This document shows positions 14,155 to 17,151 of a stretch of 17,151 nt of DNA, piece by piece (the stretch's first letter is position 1; each line of letters opens with the position of its first letter). The notes under the pieces are model-generated. The model was not told where the DNA came from and made no database searches. It saw nothing but the letters and a program-made list of their open reading frames with translations. This DNA is from Lachnospiraceae bacterium. Lineage in GTDB: Bacteria; Bacillota_A; Clostridia; Lachnospirales; Lachnospiraceae. The stretch is from NCBI GenBank assembly GCA_017613595.1, contig JAGADM010000145.1, positions 1 through 17,151 on the forward strand, written 5' to 3'. Position numbers and translations under genes: made by a program.

Positions 14155-15258
14155 ATGAGCAAAGTCCATGTTGATCTCAACAATAAGACAATCCTTGTGA
14201 CCGGTTCTCCCGGTTTTATCGGTGCGAACCTTGTCATTCGTTTGCTGAAAGAAATGACGGGCGGAACAATCATCAGTTTCGACAATATGAACGATTACTA
14301 CGATCCGGCTTTGAAAGAGTACCGGCTTGGATTGATTGAGGAAGCGGCCGGGAAATCCCCCGTGAAACATGTCTTTGTCCGCGGCTCGATTGCGGATAAG
14401 GAACTGGTCGACAGGACATTTGCCGAATATCGTCCTTCCATTGTCGTAAACCTCGCCGCGCAGGCAGGAGTACGGTACAGCATCGATCATCCGGACGTTT
14501 ACATTGCAAGCAATCTGATTGGCTTCTACAACATTCTGGAAGCCTGCAGAAATTCTTATTCGTTAAGTACCGACGATGGATACAGCGGCGTTGAACATCT
14601 CGTGTACGCGAGTTCCAGCAGCGTATACGGCGGCAACAAGAAAGTTCCTTTCAGTACGGACGACAAAGTGGACAACCCGGTCAGTCTTTATGCCGCTACC
14701 AAGAAAAGCAATGAGCTTCTCGCACATGCCTACAGCAAGCTATATAACATTCCTTCAACAGGTCTTCGGTTCTTCACCGTTTACGGACCTGCCGGACGGC
14801 CGGATATGTTCTATTATTCCGCGACACAGAAACTGGTCGCAGGCGGAACAATCAAGATTTTCAATTACGGAAACTGCAAACGTGACTTCACATACGTTGA
14901 TGATATTGTGGAAGGCGTATTCCGTGTTATGCAGGGTGCTCCTGAGAAGAAGGACGGCGAAGACGGACTTCCGCTTCCGCCCTACGCCGTATACAATATC
15001 GGCGGCGGGCAGCCGGAAAATCTGCTCGATTACATCTCCACCTTGCAGGAGGAACTGGTTCGCGCAGGTGTCCTTCCCGCAGACTATGATTTTGAAGCGC
15101 ATCGCGAACTCGTCGGCATGCAGCCCGGCGATGTTCCGGTAACATTTGCGGACTCCGAGGCGCTCGAAAAGGATTACGGTTTCACGCCTCGTATAGGCAT
15201 TCGGGCGGGATTACGTTCCTTCGCGGAATGGTATTACAGTTACTATAAAAATTCATGA
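14155..15258 (+). CDS. UDP-glucuronate 4-epimerase (NAD-dependent epimerase/dehydratase)
   Basis: A 367-residue extended short-chain dehydrogenase most like UDP-glucuronate 4-epimerases (CapI/LspL type), which make UDP-galacturonate for capsule or exopolysaccharide. Visible: the NAD-binding motif GSPGFIG (17-23); SFDNMNDYYDPALKEYR (41-57); the NLAAQAGVRYSIDHP block (99-113) typical of this subfamily; the catalytic serine region YASSSSVYG (151-159); and YxxxK at Y179/K183. GNCKRDFTYVDDI (239-251) binds the nucleotide sugar. It is about 30 residues longer than usual through small insertions (about 135-147 and 260-275). AGGAGG lies ahead of the ATG. Last gene of the operon, it would use the product of the two dehydrogenases, which supports the assignment. 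Confidence 0.92.
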   Translation: MSKVHVDLNNKTILVTGSPGFIGANLVIRLLKEMTGGTIISFDNMNDYYDPALKEYRLGLIEEAAGKSPVKHVFVRGSIADKELVDRTFAEYRPSIVVNLAAQAGVRYSIDHPDVYIASNLIGFYNILEACRNSYSLSTDDGYSGVEHLVYASSSSVYGGNKKVPFSTDDKVDNPVSLYAATKKSNELLAHAYSKLYNIPSTGLRFFTVYGPAGRPDMFYYSATQKLVAGGTIKIFNYGNCKRDFTYVDDIVEGVFRVMQGAPEKKDGEDGLPLPPYAVYNIGGGQPENLLDYISTLQEELVRAGVLPADYDFEAHRELVGMQPGDVPVTFADSEALEKDYGFTPRIGIRAGLRSFAEWYYSYYKNS

Positions 15259-15270
15259 AGCCCATAACAC

Positions 15271-15306
15271 AAGCCCCGCGCTTTCCTTTGGGAGAATGCG
15301 GGGCTT
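15271..15306 (+). terminator. Terminator of the UDP-sugar operon
   Basis: A perfect 9-base-pair stem (AAGCCCCGC at 15271-15279 with 15298-15306), 18-base loop, 12 bases past the epimerase stop, followed by ACTGATTTATTT. The T tract is imperfect. It may also stop the convergent flippase transcript. The rest of the convergent gap to 15396 shows nothing clear. Confidence 0.65.
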
Positions 15307-15396
15307 ACTGATTTATTTAACTGTTTTATCTGACTTGTCGGGACGTTTTACTCGTAAATTCATCACGACCTTCGAACAGAGAGCACCCCAGCAATC

Positions 15397-16998
15397 TCAC
15401 GTGCGGACTGCCCTTTTAATCCAGGCTAATGCTTTCTTACACAGTCCGCTTCTGTGCCATATAAGCCACCATAAAGCCACAGACAAAGCAGAACAGATTC
15501 CAAGTCTTCCTACCAGACATAGAACTCCGATTGCCCTGCTTTTCTCTGCCAAATGCATTGGCAGCAGGATATCACACGAAAGCCAACTCACTCCGGACGT
15601 TATCAGCATAGTAACCGTATAGGCGAGATGATCCGTCCAATATTCTCTAAGCTTCCCATTCTGAAAGTAATGATGGAACAAGACTCTCGGACACAGAAAG
15701 CAGTTCGTAACGAAGACCGATATTACTGTAGCGAGCACAATTCCCAGTACCCCCAGCACTTTGCAAAGTACAATATTCATCACGGTATTGGCAACGGCCT
15801 CTCCAATCATAATGTACCGGCATTCATACCACAGCCCCGCTCCTTCATGGTAAACCCAACGGATATCTCCGGACTTGAGCACATAAAAGTATACGCAGAA
15901 AGCGATTACGACAGGCATCCCGAACAACATGCCCTTCCCCAGCCACACTTGAATAAACGGCTGATAAAGACATAACAGACATACCGTGCCCCATCCTGCA
16001 ACAGCCATATAGATAAAGTCGAAGAGTCTCATATCTTCATAGTTCTTCGCCTTGCTTTCCGACGCGATGCTGTTGCCCACGCTCGACATCATGGAATTCA
16101 GAGCTATCGTACTTACCGAAATCACAGCCGCCATGATATGGTAGTATATACTGTATACTCCCGTAATCGTTAATCCGACAAAAGCCGAAATACAAAGCGT
16201 ATCAATGCTGTTTCGGGACACTCCGGTTACCTTTCCGATGATCAGTCCGGACACTTTCTTGGTAAGATCTTTCTTTTGATCCCCGTCAATTTCCCCTCTG
16301 CATCTCAGTTCGGGGTAACGTCTTCTTATCACATGCGCAGTGACAAGATTGCGCACGATTGTCAGTACGGGAATCGAAAGCAGATAGAAATAGAAATTCC
16401 AGCTGACGAGTAACAGGAGAAGTTTTACCAGACACTGAGGGACGCTGAACCACAGATTTATCTTACTTAAGACATCTCTTCGCTGATAAGCCAGCGGAAT
16501 CGAAGTCATATAACCGAAGAGCAGATAGCTGATTACCGCATCGCTTAAAAAGATCAGGTAGCACAGGTATAAATTGAGACCGCCGGGAAGTGTCTGCTCC
16601 TTAACGAAGAACCGAAGAAACGGCATAAGGATCGATCCCACAACTAAGATTGCCGTTCCGATCAATGCGTACATTTTTCTGTAATAAGCAAGGTAACGGC
16701 ATACCAAGTCCGTATCATTGTCCGCAACCGGCTTATACATACTGTACACAACAGCAGTCCCGAAGCCGAGTTCCATAAGAGACAAGACACTAAGAATAGA
16801 TGTAAAAAGACTGCTCAGTCCAAGGTAATCGGCTCCGAAACGATAGATAATGATTGTTCTGAGAACAAACGGCAGCAACTGAGAAACGGTAACCTGCAGC
16901 AGCCCATAGAACATGTTCCGCTTGGTATTCACAATCCGTCCTGTTTTCCCGGTATTCTTCTCCATACTCCTGCCATTCATCCGCTCACAACACTTCAT
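15397..16998 (-). CDS. Wzx-like polysaccharide flippase (MOP superfamily)
   Basis: A 533-residue membrane protein of the oligosaccharide/polysaccharide flippase type, with about twelve to fourteen hydrophobic segments and no soluble domain. It would move lipid-linked sugar repeat units across the cytoplasmic membrane. The opening, NTKRNMFYGLLQ, then FVLRTIIIYRFGADYLGLSSLFTSIL split by short loops, and LMELGFGTAVVYSMYKP are characteristic of Firmicute flippases in exopolysaccharide clusters. Start choice is uncertain: ATG 16998 follows the upstream stop by 21 bases without a clear ribosome site, and ATG 16980 or 16965 are alternatives, the last with AGGAG placed too close. It is in the same direction as the partial gene at the edge, so probably one operon. 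It converges on the UDP-sugar operon. Confidence 0.85.
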   Translation of the reverse strand: MKCCERMNGRSMEKNTGKTGRIVNTKRNMFYGLLQVTVSQLLPFVLRTIIIYRFGADYLGLSSLFTSILSVLSLMELGFGTAVVYSMYKPVADNDTDLVCRYLAYYRKMYALIGTAILVVGSILMPFLRFFVKEQTLPGGLNLYLCYLIFLSDAVISYLLFGYMTSIPLAYQRRDVLSKINLWFSVPQCLVKLLLLLVSWNFYFYLLSIPVLTIVRNLVTAHVIRRRYPELRCRGEIDGDQKKDLTKKVSGLIIGKVTGVSRNSIDTLCISAFVGLTITGVYSIYYHIMAAVISVSTIALNSMMSSVGNSIASESKAKNYEDMRLFDFIYMAVAGWGTVCLLCLYQPFIQVWLGKGMLFGMPVVIAFCVYFYVLKSGDIRWVYHEGAGLWYECRYIMIGEAVANTVMNIVLCKVLGVLGIVLATVISVFVTNCFLCPRVLFHHYFQNGKLREYWTDHLAYTVTMLITSGVSWLSCDILLPMHLAEKSRAIGVLCLVGRLGICSALSVALWWLIWHRSGLCKKALAWIKRAVRT

Positions 16999-17019
16999 CG
17001 GGGGGCGAACCCGTCAAAG

Positions 17020-17151
17020 TTACGCCCGAAAACCTCTGTAGGCTTGTTTAAGCTTATGAATTATTCCCTTTTCTTTTATGATCTTATCCTCATATTGCTT
17101 ACAAAAACGGTATACGTCTGCTGCCATCAGGCGTTCCGTCTCATCAATGAA
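17020..17151 (-). CDS. C-terminal end of an unidentified protein (cut by window edge)
   Basis: A frame open from the window edge to a TAA at 17020-17022 gives 43 residues, very rich in Lys, Glu, Arg and aromatic residues (ending KLKQAYRGFRA), with the look of a helical tail. It stops 21 bases before the flippase ATG, so it is almost surely the upstream gene of the same operon, probably another polysaccharide enzyme such as a sugar transferase. The fragment is too short to name a family. Confidence 0.6.
   Translation of the reverse strand, partial: FIDETERLMAADVYRFCKQYEDKIIKEKGIIHKLKQAYRGFRA

Overview
The window looks like chromosomal DNA of a Gram-positive Firmicute, most likely a gut- or rumen-type Clostridia (Lachnospiraceae-like). 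This is inferred from strong AGGAGG-type ribosome binding sites, sigma-A promoters, hairpin terminators, a lipoteichoic-acid-synthase-like enzyme, a streptococcal HasB-type UDP-glucose dehydrogenase, and the general make-up of the proteins. No tRNA, rRNA, CRISPR array or insertion sequence was seen. No non-coding stretch exceeds 300 bases.

Left part (1-9800, all genes on the minus strand, nearly all single-gene units with their own promoter and hairpin terminator): the N-terminal end of a type-B carboxylesterase; a translationally coupled pair of six-helix membrane proteins of unknown function; a GH27 alpha-galactosidase-type glycosidase behind an AraC-family regulator with a cupin-like sensor domain; a large LtaS/sulfatase-fold polyglycerol-phosphate-type transferase with an acidic cytoplasmic tail and a Pro/Thr linker; alanine dehydrogenase (ald); and a MATE efflux protein.

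Right part (9938-17151) is a surface-polysaccharide region. A minus-strand nucleotidyltransferase-fold protein is divergent from a plus-strand operon of three genes: (1) a UDP-glucose 6-dehydrogenase fused at its N-terminus to a complete XRE-type helix-turn-helix DNA-binding domain, (2) a second, unfused UDP-glucose 6-dehydrogenase, and (3) a UDP-glucuronate 4-epimerase. Together these would turn UDP-glucose into UDP-glucuronate and then UDP-galacturonate. Converging from the right are a Wzx-like polysaccharide flippase and the tail of another gene of the same operon.

The most interesting signal is the HTH-dehydrogenase fusion. It has an intact catalytic set, and a perfect 17-base palindrome lies 21 bases ahead of its GTG start. 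This suggests a nucleotide-sugar enzyme that binds DNA and controls its own operon in response to substrate or cofactor. Its tandem partner has lost the conserved Asp that normally holds the NAD ribose (T29 instead of D29), so the two copies may differ in cofactor or in role. A 53-base stretch around the catalytic cysteine is identical between the copies, which suggests gene conversion.
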